Shown here: piece by piece, positions 16,177-25,556 of the stretch
Layout: the number at the start of each line of letters is the position of its first letter
Position numbering within the stretch: position 1 is the first letter of the stretch
DNA from: Sulfitobacter sp. S190
GTDB lineage: Bacteria > Pseudomonadota > Alphaproteobacteria > Rhodobacterales > Rhodobacteraceae
NCBI RefSeq assembly: GCF_025141935.1
Contig: NZ_CP081120.1
Coordinates: forward strand, 3,065,001 to 3,129,000
Reading direction: 5' to 3'
Length of the DNA: 64,000 nucleotides
The notes under the pieces: model-generated
What the model was told of the DNA's origin: nothing
Database searches by the model: none
Seen by the model: only the letters and a program-made list of their open reading frames with translations
Position numbers and translations under genes: made by a program

Positions 16177-17748
16177 ATGAAGCGAATGCTCAGCACACTG
16201 GCGACATCCGTCGCGGCAGCCGCCGTCCTGGCGACCTCTGCGATCGCCGAGGATCCAAAGCGTGGCGGCCCGCTGACAATGGCCTTGCAACAAACTCCGC
16301 GGCACCTGAACCCCGCAGTCCAGTCTGGCACCGCAACGGGCCAGCCGGGCACACAGCTGTTTGCGTCGCTCCTGCGCTACGACGAGGGATGGGATCCGCA
16401 ACCCTATTTGGCCGAGACTTGGGAAGTGGCCGAAGACGGCCTGTCCGTGACGATCAATCTGGTCAAGGGAGCCACGTTCCACGACGGGCAGCCGATCACG
16501 TCGGAGGATGTTGCGTTCTCCATCGACACCGTCAAGGCGAACCACCCCTTCAAATCGATGTTCGCCCCGGTGACCGAAGTCGAAACACCCGATGCGCATA
16601 CGGCCGTTATCAAACTGTCCAAGCCGCATCCTGCATTGCTGCTTGCCATGTCGTCACAGCTGCTGTCGATCATCCCCAAGCACGTCTATGGTGACGGACA
16701 GGACCCCAAGGCGCACCCTGCCAATTCCAACGATGTTGTCGGTTCGGGGCCGTTCAAGCTGGTCGAATTCAAACCCGGCGAACACGTCATTCTTGAGCGG
16801 AACGAAGACTATTTCATCGATGGGCTGCCCTATCTCGACCGTATCGTGATGCGCATTCTTCCCGATGAAACGACGCGCACAATCGCCCTGGAAAGCGGTG
16901 AGCTGTTGCTGTCCGGTTTTGAGCAGAACCCGCGCAATATCGTGCGTCTGCAAAAGAACGATGGATTGACGGTAAACGCCGACGGCTATGCCGCGATCGG
17001 GCCGGTAAACTGGCTGGCGTTCAACACCAAGGGCGAGAAAACATCCGACCACAAGGTACGTCAGGCGATCGCGTATGCCGTCGATCGCAATTTCATCAAC
17101 AAGGCGCTGAACCTCGGCACGGCGCCCGACGCGCTCACCGGTATTCACCCCGGCAGCCCGTTCTACGACGCCACGGTCGAGGCCTATGATGTCGATCTGG
17201 ACAAGGCGAACGCCTTGCTCGATGAGGCGGGTTACGAAAAAGGGTCTGACGGGATGCGTTTTGCGCTGACTGTCGATTACGGCTGGCCGGGCATGAAGCC
17301 CTATGCCGAATACATGAAACCCCAGCTGAAAAAGATCGGTATCGATGTTGCGGTGCGCTCTTCTGCGGATTTCCCGACATGGGCCAAGCGCATCTCGACG
17401 TGGGATTTCGACATGACGATGGACAACGTGTTCAACTGGGGTGACCCGGTGATCGGCGTGCACCGGACATACTCGTCGGACAACATCAAGGAGGGCGTCA
17501 TCTGGTCCAATACGCAGCAATACTCCAACGCGCGCGTGGACGAGTTGATGGAAGCTGCCGGCGCGACCAACGACACGGAAGAGCGTAAGAAACTCTATGC
17601 CGAGTTCCAGCAGATCATCGCTGATGAGCTGCCGCTGTATCCTTTGTGGGCCTCGCCCTACCACACGATTTCCGCAAGCTCGGTCGGGAATGCGCCGGTC
17701 AGCGTCTGGGGCACGTCCAGCCCGCTGGACCGTGTGTATCTGAAGTAG
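16177..17748 (+). CDS. Peptide/nickel-type ABC transporter substrate-binding protein (SBP family 5)
   Basis: A periplasmic solute-binding protein of SBP family 5 (DppA/OppA type), 523 residues. Residues 1-24 form a signal peptide ending at AIA-ED. The mature part has the family's PYLAETWEVAEDGLSVTINL segment, a VVGSGPFKL block and the DHKVRQAIAYAVDR helix. Start: ATG 16177 after AAAGGGAG. It is the first gene of a five-gene importer operon and is followed by a hairpin that probably lets it be made in excess over the membrane parts. The divergent amidohydrolase suggests uptake of its substrate, such as a modified peptide or amide. Confidence 0.93.
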   Translation: MKRMLSTLATSVAAAAVLATSAIAEDPKRGGPLTMALQQTPRHLNPAVQSGTATGQPGTQLFASLLRYDEGWDPQPYLAETWEVAEDGLSVTINLVKGATFHDGQPITSEDVAFSIDTVKANHPFKSMFAPVTEVETPDAHTAVIKLSKPHPALLLAMSSQLLSIIPKHVYGDGQDPKAHPANSNDVVGSGPFKLVEFKPGEHVILERNEDYFIDGLPYLDRIVMRILPDETTRTIALESGELLLSGFEQNPRNIVRLQKNDGLTVNADGYAAIGPVNWLAFNTKGEKTSDHKVRQAIAYAVDRNFINKALNLGTAPDALTGIHPGSPFYDATVEAYDVDLDKANALLDEAGYEKGSDGMRFALTVDYGWPGMKPYAEYMKPQLKKIGIDVAVRSSADFPTWAKRISTWDFDMTMDNVFNWGDPVIGVHRTYSSDNIKEGVIWSNTQQYSNARVDELMEAAGATNDTEERKKLYAEFQQIIADELPLYPLWASPYHTISASSVGNAPVSVWGTSSPLDRVYLK

Positions 17749-17764
17749 GTTCCTTGCGGACACG

Positions 17765-17796
17765 CGCCCGGACCGCAGTCGCGGACCGGGCGTTTT
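17765..17796 (+). terminator. Intercistronic hairpin/attenuator after the binding-protein gene
   Basis: A stem of CGCCCGGACCGC (17765-17776) and GCGGACCGGGCG (17781-17792), with one A-A mismatch and an AGTC loop, is followed by TTTT. It lies between the substrate-binding protein and the first permease. Partial terminators at this point commonly set the binding protein to permease ratio. Confidence 0.8.
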
Positions 17797-17822
17797 CAAT
17801 TCTCTGAGCAGTGGAATTTCCG

Positions 17823-18800
17823 ATGGGCCTCGGGCAGATTTTGACGAAACGCATCGGCTATGGCGTGCTGTTGCTGATCGCGGTGGTGGTGTTGAACTTT
17901 ACGCTGATCACAATCGCGCCCGGCGATGTCGCGGATTCAATCGCGGGCGACATGGGCGGTGCAGATGCAGAGGTTCTGGCGGAAATCCGGACCCGCTATG
18001 GTCTGGACCAACCTTTTGTGGTGCAGCTGTGGCGTTATGTCAGTAAGGTTGCCGTGCTGGACCTAGGGTATTCCTATTTCTACAACCAGCCGGTCACGGA
18101 CCTGATCCTGCAACGCCTGCCTGCCACGCTTTTGCTGGTGTTTGCCTCGCAGTTTCTGGCGATCACCGTGGGGTTGCTTTTGGGGGTGATGGCGGCGCGC
18201 AGGCCAAACAGTGTGCCGAACCTGCTGGTCACGTTCCTGTCCCTCTTCGGGTTCGCCGCGCCGGTTTTCTGGACGGGTATCCTGCTGATCATCCTGTTTG
18301 TCTCAGTCTTTCCGATTTTTCCGGTCGGCGGCATGATGAGCGCCTCCCTGATCGGGGCGCCGTTCTTAGAGCGTGCGGTCAATGTCGCCTATCACCTCGT
18401 CTTGCCGATGGTGACGCTGGCCTCGATCTATCTTGCGCTGTATTCGCGGCTGACCCGCGCCTCCCTGCAGGAAGTGCTGGGCAGCGATTACGTGCGCACC
18501 GCCCGCGCCAAAGGGTTGGCCGAGAACAAGGTGTTTTACAAACACGCACTGAAGAACTCGCTCGGCCCTCTGGTGACGGTCGCGGGCCTACAGTTCTCGG
18601 CGGTGATTTCCGGCGCCGTGGTGGTCGAGGCGGTGTTCAGCTGGCCCGGTCTGGGCACGCTCGCCCTGCAATCGATCCTCGCCCGCGACACACCGACAAT
18701 CATGGGCATTCTGTTCTTTTCATCCTTGGTTGTGATCGTCGTGAACATCATTACCGATCTGGTGTTGCGGGCGATTGATCCGCGCATCCGTGCCGATTAG
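17823..18800 (+). CDS. Peptide ABC transporter permease (DppB type)
   Basis: An inner-membrane permease, 325 residues from the ATG at 17823; a GTG four codons upstream is possible. The N-terminal transmembrane helix (YGVLLLIAVVVLNFTLITI) is followed by the DppB-family periplasmic loop and a conserved LRRR-less DQPFVVQLWRY region. The cytoplasmic EAA-type loop appears as DYVRTARAKGLAENKVFYKH, which docks on the ATPases. It pairs with the DppC-type permease that starts 10 bp downstream. Confidence 0.93.
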   Translation: MGLGQILTKRIGYGVLLLIAVVVLNFTLITIAPGDVADSIAGDMGGADAEVLAEIRTRYGLDQPFVVQLWRYVSKVAVLDLGYSYFYNQPVTDLILQRLPATLLLVFASQFLAITVGLLLGVMAARRPNSVPNLLVTFLSLFGFAAPVFWTGILLIILFVSVFPIFPVGGMMSASLIGAPFLERAVNVAYHLVLPMVTLASIYLALYSRLTRASLQEVLGSDYVRTARAKGLAENKVFYKHALKNSLGPLVTVAGLQFSAVISGAVVVEAVFSWPGLGTLALQSILARDTPTIMGILFFSSLVVIVVNIITDLVLRAIDPRIRAD

Positions 18801-18809
18801 GAGCGCGTC

Positions 18810-19697
18810 ATGAGCGATACCACTTCGCAGCCTTCTGGCGAACCGGAGCTTCGGATCACCAGCCCGTGGCGCGAGATGACAACGATGTTCTTTCGCAACT
18901 ATGCGGCCGTTGCGGGACTGATCCTGCTGATCGCGATTTTGCTTTTCGTGTTTGTCGGACCGCTTGTCCACACCACCGACCCGTTCGAGATGGTTTGGGC
19001 GCCCTTCACACTGCCGATGCAGGAAGGGTTCATTCTGGGCACTGATTATCTGGGCCGCGACATCCTGTCGGCGATGATGGCCGGGGGGCAGGTATCGCTC
19101 GCCATCGGGCTTGCGGCGGCGCTTGTGTCGGTCATCATCGGCGTGTCGGTCGGTGCCTTCGCGGGATACTACGGCGGACTGGTGGAAGAACTGCTCATGC
19201 GGTTCACGGAGTTTTTTCAGGTGCTGCCGACGCTATTGTTTTCCATGGTCATTGTTGCGCTTTTCGGCGCATCCTTGTTGACGGTTACGCTTGCCATCGG
19301 GGTGGTGAGCTGGACCGCGGTGGCACGTGTGACCCGGTCCGAGTTTTTGCGCATCCGCGAGATGGAGTATGTCGCGGCGGCACGGTCCGGCTCGGCACGG
19401 GATCTGTATCTCATTTTCAAGGTGATCCTGCCAAATGCCCTGCCCCCGATCGTCGTGCAGGCGAACCTCATGGTCGGCTCCGCCATCCTGTTCGAAGCCG
19501 CGCTGAGCTTTTTGGGATTGAGTGATCCCAATGTGATGAGCTGGGGACAGGTCATAGGCTCAAACCGTCCCTATATTCTGGATGCAGGGTTTGCGGTTGC
19601 GATCCCCGGTTTTGCGATCTTTCTGACCGTGCTGGCGATTTCGCTCGTCGGCGACGGATTGAACGATGCCCTCAACCCCAAACTGAGGCAGCGTTGA
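18810..19697 (+). CDS. Peptide ABC transporter permease (DppC type)
   Basis: The second permease of the importer, 295 residues, DppC/OppC type. It has an N-terminal cytoplasmic tail, a first helix at about residue 30-55, and the family motif LGTDYLGRDILS near residue 73. The EAA loop reads REMEYVAAARSGSARDLYL. The start ATG 18810 follows GGAGCG. Its stop TGA overlaps the next ATG by one base, so translation of the ATPase is probably coupled. Confidence 0.94.
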   Translation: MSDTTSQPSGEPELRITSPWREMTTMFFRNYAAVAGLILLIAILLFVFVGPLVHTTDPFEMVWAPFTLPMQEGFILGTDYLGRDILSAMMAGGQVSLAIGLAAALVSVIIGVSVGAFAGYYGGLVEELLMRFTEFFQVLPTLLFSMVIVALFGASLLTVTLAIGVVSWTAVARVTRSEFLRIREMEYVAAARSGSARDLYLIFKVILPNALPPIVVQANLMVGSAILFEAALSFLGLSDPNVMSWGQVIGSNRPYILDAGFAVAIPGFAIFLTVLAISLVGDGLNDALNPKLRQR

Positions 19698-20692
19698 TGT
19701 CCGACCCGTTGCTTTGCGTCTCAGACCTTGTTGTCGATTTCAAAACCCGGGCGGGCAATGCCCGTGTGCTAGATCACATTTCACTTTCGGTCAACAAGGG
19801 CGAAATTCTCGGTATCGTGGGCGAATCCGGTTGCGGCAAGTCCATGACGGCCCTGTCCATCATGGGGCTCATCCCCGATCCCCCCGGCAAGATCACCTCC
19901 GGCTCGATCAAGCTGGGTGATCAGGAATTGGTGGGCATGGGTGTTGATGATTTGTGCCGCATCAGGGGCAAGGAAATCGGGATGATCTTTCAGGAGCCGA
20001 TGACCTCGCTCAACCCTGTGTTCACCGTCGGGGAGCAAATTGCCGAAAGCGTGCGCTTGCACGAAGGGGCCACGGCCAAGGCGGCGCATGCACGGGCGGT
20101 AGAGATGCTGGAGGCCGTCGAAATACCCGAGGCCGCCGCCCGCGCCCACGCCTATCCCCATCAATTGTCGGGGGGGATGCGTCAGCGGGTCATGATCGCG
20201 ATGGCGCTGGCCTGCCGCCCCCGCGTTCTGATCGCGGATGAACCGACGACCGCGCTGGATACGACAGTGCAGGCGCAGATCTTCGATTTGTTGCAAAACC
20301 TGCAGGATGAAATGGGCACTGCAATCATCATGATTACCCATGACATGGGCGCGATTGCCGAACTCGCGGACACTGTGGCCGTGATGTACGCGGGACGCAT
20401 CGTCAAGAAGGGAAAGGTCGACACGGTGCTTTCACACCCCGATCATCCCTATACGCGGGGCCTGATCGCCTGTGTGCCGCATTTGTCAGCCACGCCCGGT
20501 CCGGTCCGTGAACGTCTGATGGAGATCGAAGGGGTGGTGCCAGCGTTGACCGATCTGGGCAAGGGCTGCGCCTTTGCGCCGCGCTGTCCCCTGGTGATGG
20601 ACAAGTGCCGTTCGCAAAAGCCGCATCTCTTAGCCACGCAGGAGGACCATCTGGCGGCCTGCTGGGCGGTCGAGCCGGAGGTAGCGCAATGA
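19697..20692 (+). CDS. Peptide ABC transporter ATPase (DppD type)
   Basis: A 331-residue ABC ATPase energising the importer. Walker A is GESGCGKS at 42-49, then comes the Q-loop FQEPMTSLNPV, the LSGGMRQR signature and Walker B LIADEPTTALD. The C-terminal oligopeptide-transporter extension holds the usual cysteine cluster (GCAFAPRCP, DKC), which in relatives binds an iron-sulphur cluster. The start ATG at 19697 overlaps the preceding stop (TGATG), and the last bases overlap the next gene as ATGA. Confidence 0.95.
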   Translation: MSDPLLCVSDLVVDFKTRAGNARVLDHISLSVNKGEILGIVGESGCGKSMTALSIMGLIPDPPGKITSGSIKLGDQELVGMGVDDLCRIRGKEIGMIFQEPMTSLNPVFTVGEQIAESVRLHEGATAKAAHARAVEMLEAVEIPEAAARAHAYPHQLSGGMRQRVMIAMALACRPRVLIADEPTTALDTTVQAQIFDLLQNLQDEMGTAIIMITHDMGAIAELADTVAVMYAGRIVKKGKVDTVLSHPDHPYTRGLIACVPHLSATPGPVRERLMEIEGVVPALTDLGKGCAFAPRCPLVMDKCRSQKPHLLATQEDHLAACWAVEPEVAQ

Positions 20693-21672
20693 GCGGGTCT
20701 GACATTGCCCTCAAGGTGACGGACCTGAAGGTCCATTTCGGTGGCAAGCGCGGTCTTCTGGGCGGCGAAGGCACCACCGTACATGCGGTCGACGGCGTCA
20801 GCTTTGACGTGCCCGCAGGCACAACATTCGGCATCGTGGGCGAGAGCGGATCCGGCAAATCGACCACGGCGTTGGCGATCATGCGACTGGTGCATATCAC
20901 CGATGGCAAGGTCACGTTGCGCGACACGGCGCTGAGCGATTTGGAAGGTGCTGCGCTGCGCGATGCCAGATCCCGGTTCCAGATTGTCTTTCAGGATCCC
21001 TATTCATCGCTGAACCCGCGCAAACGGGCGGGCGCGCTGGTGCGCGAACCGCTGGACCTGATGCGCATCGGAACGCCGCAGGAGCGCGAGGCGAAGGTGG
21101 CGGAACTCTTCAGGCAGGTGGGCCTGCGTCCCGAACAACAGGCGCTTTTTCCGCATCAGTTTTCGGGCGGGCAGCGTCAGCGTCTGGGGCTCGCGCGTGC
21201 GCTTTCAACACGTCCGGAGCTGATTGTCTGTGACGAACCCGTGTCGGCGCTTGATGTGGCGATACAGGCCCAGATCCTAAATCTGATGGGCGACTTCCAG
21301 AAAGAACTGGGCCTGACGTATCTGTTCATTTCTCACGATTTGGGAGTGGTGCAGCACATCTGTGACACGGTCGCGGTGATGTATCTGGGCCAGATTGTCG
21401 AGCTTGCCGATCGGGTCAGCCTGTTTACCAACCCGCGCCATCCCTACACCAAGGCGTTGCTGAGCGCGGTGCCGTCGGTGCACGGAAACAGCCGTGACAG
21501 GCGCAACCGGACCCGACTGAAGGGCGATCCGCCCAGCCCTATCAATCTGCCGAAAGGCTGCCGTTTTGCGTCAAGGTGCCCGATTGCAGAAGACCGGTGC
21601 CGTGTGGCCCCACCCCCGCTCGAGACGCGGGCGGACGGGCATCAGGTGGCGTGCTATCTCGCAGGCGGGTGA
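20689..21672 (+). CDS. Peptide ABC transporter ATPase (DppF type)
   Basis: The second ATPase of the importer, 327 residues. Walker A is GESGSGKST near residue 51, the Q-loop is FQDPYSSLNPR, the signature is FSGGQRQR and Walker B is IVCDEPVSALD. The cysteine-containing oligo/dipeptide C-terminal domain (GCRFASRCP) is present. I use ATG 20689, which overlaps the previous stop by ATGA and gives the normal N-terminus; an upstream in-frame start would extend far into the preceding gene. It ends the operon and converges on the NDUFS4-like gene 43 bp away. Confidence 0.95.
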   Translation: MSGSDIALKVTDLKVHFGGKRGLLGGEGTTVHAVDGVSFDVPAGTTFGIVGESGSGKSTTALAIMRLVHITDGKVTLRDTALSDLEGAALRDARSRFQIVFQDPYSSLNPRKRAGALVREPLDLMRIGTPQEREAKVAELFRQVGLRPEQQALFPHQFSGGQRQRLGLARALSTRPELIVCDEPVSALDVAIQAQILNLMGDFQKELGLTYLFISHDLGVVQHICDTVAVMYLGQIVELADRVSLFTNPRHPYTKALLSAVPSVHGNSRDRRNRTRLKGDPPSPINLPKGCRFASRCPIAEDRCRVAPPPLETRADGHQVACYLAGG

Positions 21673-21715
21673 AACTGGACCGTTCGTGCGGCAGGCTGCG
21701 CCCGCAAACTGCAGA

Positions 21716-22027
21716 TCAGTGTGTCCAGGCACCGCGGCGGGATGTGGCAAAGTTCTCGCCGTAACCACCCGCGCGGATGTTGGGTTTGCGCCGCTTGGGG
21801 TCCTGCACCTGCACCTCGATGCTGTGCTCTTCGGCGTATTCGAGGGCGTCTTCCTTGGTGGCGAACTCAAGCCGGACCTGACTTTGCGTATCGGATGACG
21901 ATGTCCAGCCCATCAGCGGGTCGACTTCGCGGGCTTCTGTCGGCGCAAATTCCAGAACCCACTTGTGGGTCTTTGCGGTGCCCGAGGACATTGCGGTTCG
22001 GGCTGGCTGATAGATTCTCGCGCGCAT
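21716..22027 (-). CDS. NDUFS4-like NADH dehydrogenase (complex I) accessory subunit
   Basis: A protein of 103 residues homologous to mitochondrial NDUFS4 (the ETC complex I subunit conserved region). It stabilises the N-module of complex I at the inner face of the cytoplasmic membrane in alphaproteobacteria. Family marks are [14 protein letters not shown] at the N-terminus, the WVLEF strand, the [11 protein letters not shown] block and a terminal [12 protein letters not shown]. The start ATG is at 22027. It is monocistronic and divergent from uvrB. It is one of the clearer markers that the host is an alphaproteobacterium. Confidence 0.92.
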   Translation of the reverse strand: MRARIYQPARTAMSSGTAKTHKWVLEFAPTEAREVDPLMGWTSSSDTQSQVRLEFATKEDALEYAEEHSIEVQVQDPKRRKPNIRAGGYGENFATSRRGAWTH

Positions 22028-22139
22028 GTGTCATCTCCGTTCGGCTTGCTGTGGATATGGCATGGCGCAGGGGGCCGCGCAAGTGTAGCGGCGCGCTGCG
22101 ACATCATGCCAGTTTCTGTCAGCAAAGCGGTCGCGCACC

Positions 22140-22171
22140 TTGAACATATGGTGAAAGATGACACCTATAGC
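22140..22171 (+). promoter_or_regulatory. Candidate uvrB promoter with near-match SOS (LexA) box
   Basis: TTGAAC at 22140-22145 and a TATAG-containing element at about 22165-22171 could serve as -35 and -10 regions with a slightly long spacer. Overlapping it, GAAC-N7-GAAA (22142-22156) matches the alphaproteobacterial LexA pattern GAACN7GAAC in seven of eight fixed positions. It lies about 40 bases before the uvrB start. The evidence is suggestive only. Confidence 0.4.
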
Positions 22172-22193
22172 GCATTCCCAAGAAGAGACGCTC

Positions 22194-24398
22194 ATGCCCT
22201 ACGCTCATTCCGACGGTTCACAAGCCACTGCGATCCTGTCAAATCCCGCGCCAGATGTCCGCAACCGGCCCAAGCTGGAAGGCGGCCAACAGTTCATGCT
22301 GTCGACCGAATTCGAACCGGCCGGGGATCAGCCGACGGCGATTGCAGAGCTTTCGGAAGGCGTGAAGTCAGGCGAGCGCGATCAGGTGCTGTTGGGGGCC
22401 ACCGGCACCGGCAAGACGTTTACGATGGCCAAGGTCATCGAGCAGACGCAGCGCCCCGCCATCATTCTCGCCCCGAACAAGACGCTGGCGGCACAGTTGT
22501 ACGGCGAATTCAAAGGCTTCTTTCCCGACAACGCCGTTGAATATTTCGTCAGCTACTACGACTACTACCAGCCCGAGGCTTATGTCGCCCGGTCCGACAC
22601 CTTCATCGAGAAGGAAAGCCAGATCAACGAACAGATCGACCGCATGCGCCACTCGGCCACGCGGGCGCTGCTGGAGCGGGACGATGTGATCATCGTCGCG
22701 TCGGTGTCGTGCATCTATGGTATCGGATCGGTCGAGACCTACGGCGCGATGACACAGGATCTGAAAACCGGCAGCACCTACGACCAGCGACAGGTGATCG
22801 CCGACCTGGTGGCGCAGCAGTACCGCCGCAACGACGCATCATTCCAGCGCGGCTCTTTCCGGGTGCGCGGCGACAGTCTCGAGATTTTTCCCGCGCACCT
22901 CGACGATCGCGCCTGGAAACTGTCGTTCTTTGGCGAAGAGTTGGAAAGCATCACCGAGTTTGATCCGCTGACCGGAGAAAAGACCGGCACGATGGACCAG
23001 ATCCGGGTCTATGCAAACAGCCACTATGTCACGCCGAAGCCCACGATGAATCAGGCGATCATCGGGATCAAGAAAGAGCTGCGCATGCGGCTCGACCAAT
23101 TGGTCGCGGAAGGAAAATTGCTGGAAGCGCAGCGTCTGGAACAGCGTACGAATTTCGATCTTGAGATGCTCGAGGCGACGGGTGTTTGCAACGGTATCGA
23201 AAACTACTCTCGCTACCTCACGGGCCGCGCCCCGGGCGAGCCGCCCCCCACCCTGTTTGAGTTCATCCCCGACAACGCCATTGTCTTTGCCGACGAGTCC
23301 CACGTTTCGGTGCCCCAGATCGGTGGCATGTACAAAGGCGACTATCGGCGTAAATTCACGCTGGCCGAACACGGCTTCCGCCTGCCGTCGTGCATGGATA
23401 ACCGTCCGCTCAAGTTCGAGGAATGGGACGCGATGCGCCCGCAATCGGTTTTCGTGTCGGCAACGCCCGCCGCTTGGGAAATCGAGCAATCTGGCGGTGT
23501 CTTCACGGAGCAGATCATTCGACCGACGGGTCTTCTGGATCCGAAGGTCGAGATCAGGCCCGTTGATATGCAGGTGGACGATCTGCTTGATGAAGTGCGC
23601 AAGGTTGCCGCCGATGGCTTCAGAACCCTGTGTACGACGCTGACCAAACGGATGGCCGAGGATCTGACCGAGTACATGCATGAGCAGGGCATCCGCGTGC
23701 GCTACATGCACTCCGATATCGACACGATCGAACGCATCGAGATTCTGCGCGACCTGCGGCTGGGCGCTTTCGATGTGCTGATCGGGATCAACCTGCTGCG
23801 GGAGGGGCTCGATATCCCCGAGTGCGGTTTGGTGGCTATTCTGGATGCTGATAAAGAAGGTTTCCTGCGCTCCGAAACGTCGCTCGTCCAGACCATCGGG
23901 CGTGCTGCGCGTAATGCCGAAGGGCGTGTGATCATGTACGCGGACCGCATAACAGGGTCGATGGAGCGGGCGATGGGCGAAACCGAACGCCGCCGTGCCA
24001 AGCAGATGGCCTATAACGAAGAACACGGCATCACGCCCTCCACCGTCAAAAAGAACGTCGAGGATATTCTTGCCGGTCTGTACAAGGGCGATACCGACCA
24101 ATCGCGCGTCACGGCGAAGGTCGACAAGCAGATGGCCGGTGGCAATCTGCAAACGGTTCTGGACGGATTGAGGGCAGACATGCGCAAGGCGGCTGAAAAT
24201 CTGGAGTTCGAAGAGGCCGCGCGCCTGCGCGATGAGGTCAAGCGGCTCGAAGCGGTTGATCTGGCGGTGGCGGATGATCCGATGGCGCGTCAATACGCTG
24301 TCGACAAGGCCGTTGACGCGGCGCAAGCAGCTTCGGGCAGATCGACGATGGGTCGCGGTGGAATGCGGGGAGGCGTGAAACGGCGCAAAGGGCGATAA
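22194..24398 (+). CDS. uvrB: Excinuclease ABC subunit B
   Basis: UvrB is the damage-verification helicase of nucleotide excision repair; it receives lesions from UvrA and recruits UvrC. With the start at ATG 22194 (AAGAAGAGACG site) the protein has 734 residues. Walker A GATGTGKT is at 68-75, and the beta-hairpin [11 protein letters not shown] inserts between DNA strands. Helicase motifs include IVFADESH, the motif VI-like [11 protein letters not shown], and a C-terminal UVR domain ([16 protein letters not shown]) that contacts UvrC. An in-frame ATG twelve codons upstream is possible. The N-terminus carries about 30 unconserved residues. Confidence 0.97.
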   Translation: MPYAHSDGSQATAILSNPAPDVRNRPKLEGGQQFMLSTEFEPAGDQPTAIAELSEGVKSGERDQVLLGATGTGKTFTMAKVIEQTQRPAIILAPNKTLAAQLYGEFKGFFPDNAVEYFVSYYDYYQPEAYVARSDTFIEKESQINEQIDRMRHSATRALLERDDVIIVASVSCIYGIGSVETYGAMTQDLKTGSTYDQRQVIADLVAQQYRRNDASFQRGSFRVRGDSLEIFPAHLDDRAWKLSFFGEELESITEFDPLTGEKTGTMDQIRVYANSHYVTPKPTMNQAIIGIKKELRMRLDQLVAEGKLLEAQRLEQRTNFDLEMLEATGVCNGIENYSRYLTGRAPGEPPPTLFEFIPDNAIVFADESHVSVPQIGGMYKGDYRRKFTLAEHGFRLPSCMDNRPLKFEEWDAMRPQSVFVSATPAAWEIEQSGGVFTEQIIRPTGLLDPKVEIRPVDMQVDDLLDEVRKVAADGFRTLCTTLTKRMAEDLTEYMHEQGIRVRYMHSDIDTIERIEILRDLRLGAFDVLIGINLLREGLDIPECGLVAILDADKEGFLRSETSLVQTIGRAARNAEGRVIMYADRITGSMERAMGETERRRAKQMAYNEEHGITPSTVKKNVEDILAGLYKGDTDQSRVTAKVDKQMAGGNLQTVLDGLRADMRKAAENLEFEEAARLRDEVKRLEAVDLAVADDPMARQYAVDKAVDAAQAASGRSTMGRGGMRGGVKRRKGR

Positions 24399-24536
24399 GG
24401 GCCGCGCGAGCAACACAGCTGCAGCGTCGCTCTGAGCGGTCCCGCGATCCTATCACGCCGGTCATGGTGGAACCTTTTGCCGCAGTCACCCGTTATTCTA
24501 TCAATCAATGAGTTTGACAGAATACGGAGACATACA

Positions 24537-24722
24537 ATGGAACTGGGTATACTTGGACTGATTATCCTAATCGCAGACATCTATGCGATTTATCAGATTT
24601 TCACATCGCGCGCGTCGGGTCTGGGCAAACTGCTCTGGATCCTTGGTGTGCTGATCTTCCCTGTCGTCGGCTTTATCGTTTGGCTGCTGGCGGGTCCGCG
24701 CGGCAACGCAGTTCGCGCCTGA
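24537..24722 (+). CDS. Small membrane protein, PLDc_N family
   Basis: A 61-residue protein with two hydrophobic helices (LGILGLIILIADIYAIYQI and LLWILGVLIFPVVGFIVWLL) around a short basic loop. It fits the PLDc_N (phospholipase D nuclease N-terminal) family, which often exists alone as a small inner-membrane protein of unknown role. The ATG at 24537 follows CGGAGA; a longer in-frame start adds an unconserved segment. It is monocistronic, ended by a strong terminator. Confidence 0.85.
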   Translation: MELGILGLIILIADIYAIYQIFTSRASGLGKLLWILGVLIFPVVGFIVWLLAGPRGNAVRA

Positions 24723-24744
24723 TACCGGATAAACCTGAACTAAG

Positions 24745-24778
24745 CGAAAGCCCGGCATGTGCCGGGCTTTCGTTGTTT
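24745..24778 (+). terminator. Rho-independent terminator
   Basis: A perfect 13-bp stem, CGAAAGCCCGGCA (24745-24757) with TGCCGGGCTTTCG (24760-24772), has a TG loop and is followed by TTGTTT. It terminates the PLDc_N gene. Confidence 0.93.
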
Positions 24779-24798
24779 CAGGGTGACGGTAACTGTTT

Positions 24799-24814
24799 GT
24801 TAACGCTCGTTAAC
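24799..24814 (+). promoter_or_regulatory. Duplicated GTTAAC motif before the outer-membrane-like gene
   Basis: Two copies of GTTAAC (24799-24804 and 24809-24814) sit one helical turn apart, about 30 bases before the GTG start. Each is itself palindromic. TTAA-N6-TTAA resembles the CtrA pattern TTAA-N7-TTAA but is one base short, and the second copy reads TTAACCAA, close to the CtrA half-site. It is a candidate operator. Confidence 0.35.
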
Positions 24815-24842
24815 CAAAATCGCGGTTCGGGAAGGAGACCCT

Positions 24843-25514
24843 GTGCCGCAACGACTGTCCATTGTTCTGATACTGCTGATGTGCTGGACGTTGCCCGCAT
24901 GCGCCGGCGCGTGGTTGAAAGAAAAAGGTTCGGGGTTCGCGTCAGTATCGCTGAGCGGGAATTACTATCTGGACACCGCAAACTCGACTTACATCGAATA
25001 TGGCCTCTACCATAACTTGACGGTGGGCGCCGACATCACGCTGCTGCGCAGCAGATACGGTGTGCAAAGTGGCTTTGCGACCTTTTTCATGCGGCGCCCG
25101 ATCGGGCCGACCGATGGCAACACGCGGTGGGCCTACGAACTGGGTCTGGGGGCGGGATGGGTCGAGGGCCGGGTATCGCCACTGGTCAAGACCGGCCTGA
25201 GCTATGGACGCGGTATTACACTGTTCGACAAGAACGGATGGTTGAGCGTAGACAGCTCAGTCACATGGGATGTGAGCTACGGCTATCATCTGAGCAAGGT
25301 CGAGACGACCGCGGGCCTCAACTTTTCCGACCAACTTGCCGGTATGATGCAACTGTATGTCGGGGAGTTTTCGGGCAGCGGGTTTGTGGTGATTGCACCT
25401 TCGATCATCATCAAACCAAAGAAAACCAAACTTCAATTTCAGGTCGGAGCCGAAACCGAGTGGGGAAATACGGACAACTCGGCGTTAAAGATCGGTCTGT
25501 GGCGCAGCTTCTGA
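24843..25514 (+). CDS. Exported beta-barrel-like outer membrane protein, unknown function
   Basis: A 223-residue protein that I do not recognise at family level. An N-terminal signal peptide (about 1-22, cleaved near CAGA-WL) is followed by alternating hydrophobic and polar strands rich in Gly, Tyr and Ser (for example SVSLSGNYYLDTANSTYIEY and LSYGRGITLFDKNG). It ends in an aromatic residue (GLWRSF), as many outer-membrane barrels do. Start: GTG 24843 right after GGAAGGAGA, which decides it. The gene is alone and ends at a hairpin shared with the convergent beta-helix gene. Confidence 0.75.
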   Translation: MPQRLSIVLILLMCWTLPACAGAWLKEKGSGFASVSLSGNYYLDTANSTYIEYGLYHNLTVGADITLLRSRYGVQSGFATFFMRRPIGPTDGNTRWAYELGLGAGWVEGRVSPLVKTGLSYGRGITLFDKNGWLSVDSSVTWDVSYGYHLSKVETTAGLNFSDQLAGMMQLYVGEFSGSGFVVIAPSIIIKPKKTKLQFQVGAETEWGNTDNSALKIGLWRSF

Positions 25515-25517
25515 GAT

Positions 25518-25546
25518 GCCCCGACGCAGTGTATCTGCACCGGGGC
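25518..25546. terminator. Possible shared hairpin between convergent genes
   Basis: GCCCCG (25518-25523) pairs with CGGGGC (25541-25546), and an inner CAG/CTG pair extends the stem. It lies in the 42-base gap between two convergent stop codons and has no strong T run. Confidence 0.4.
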
Positions 25547-25556
25547 GGGCTTTGGA

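Noticed and set aside
22839-24416. 525-codon minus-strand frame opposite uvrB
   Set aside because: Shadow of uvrB; no motif, and it would run into the uvrB coding core.
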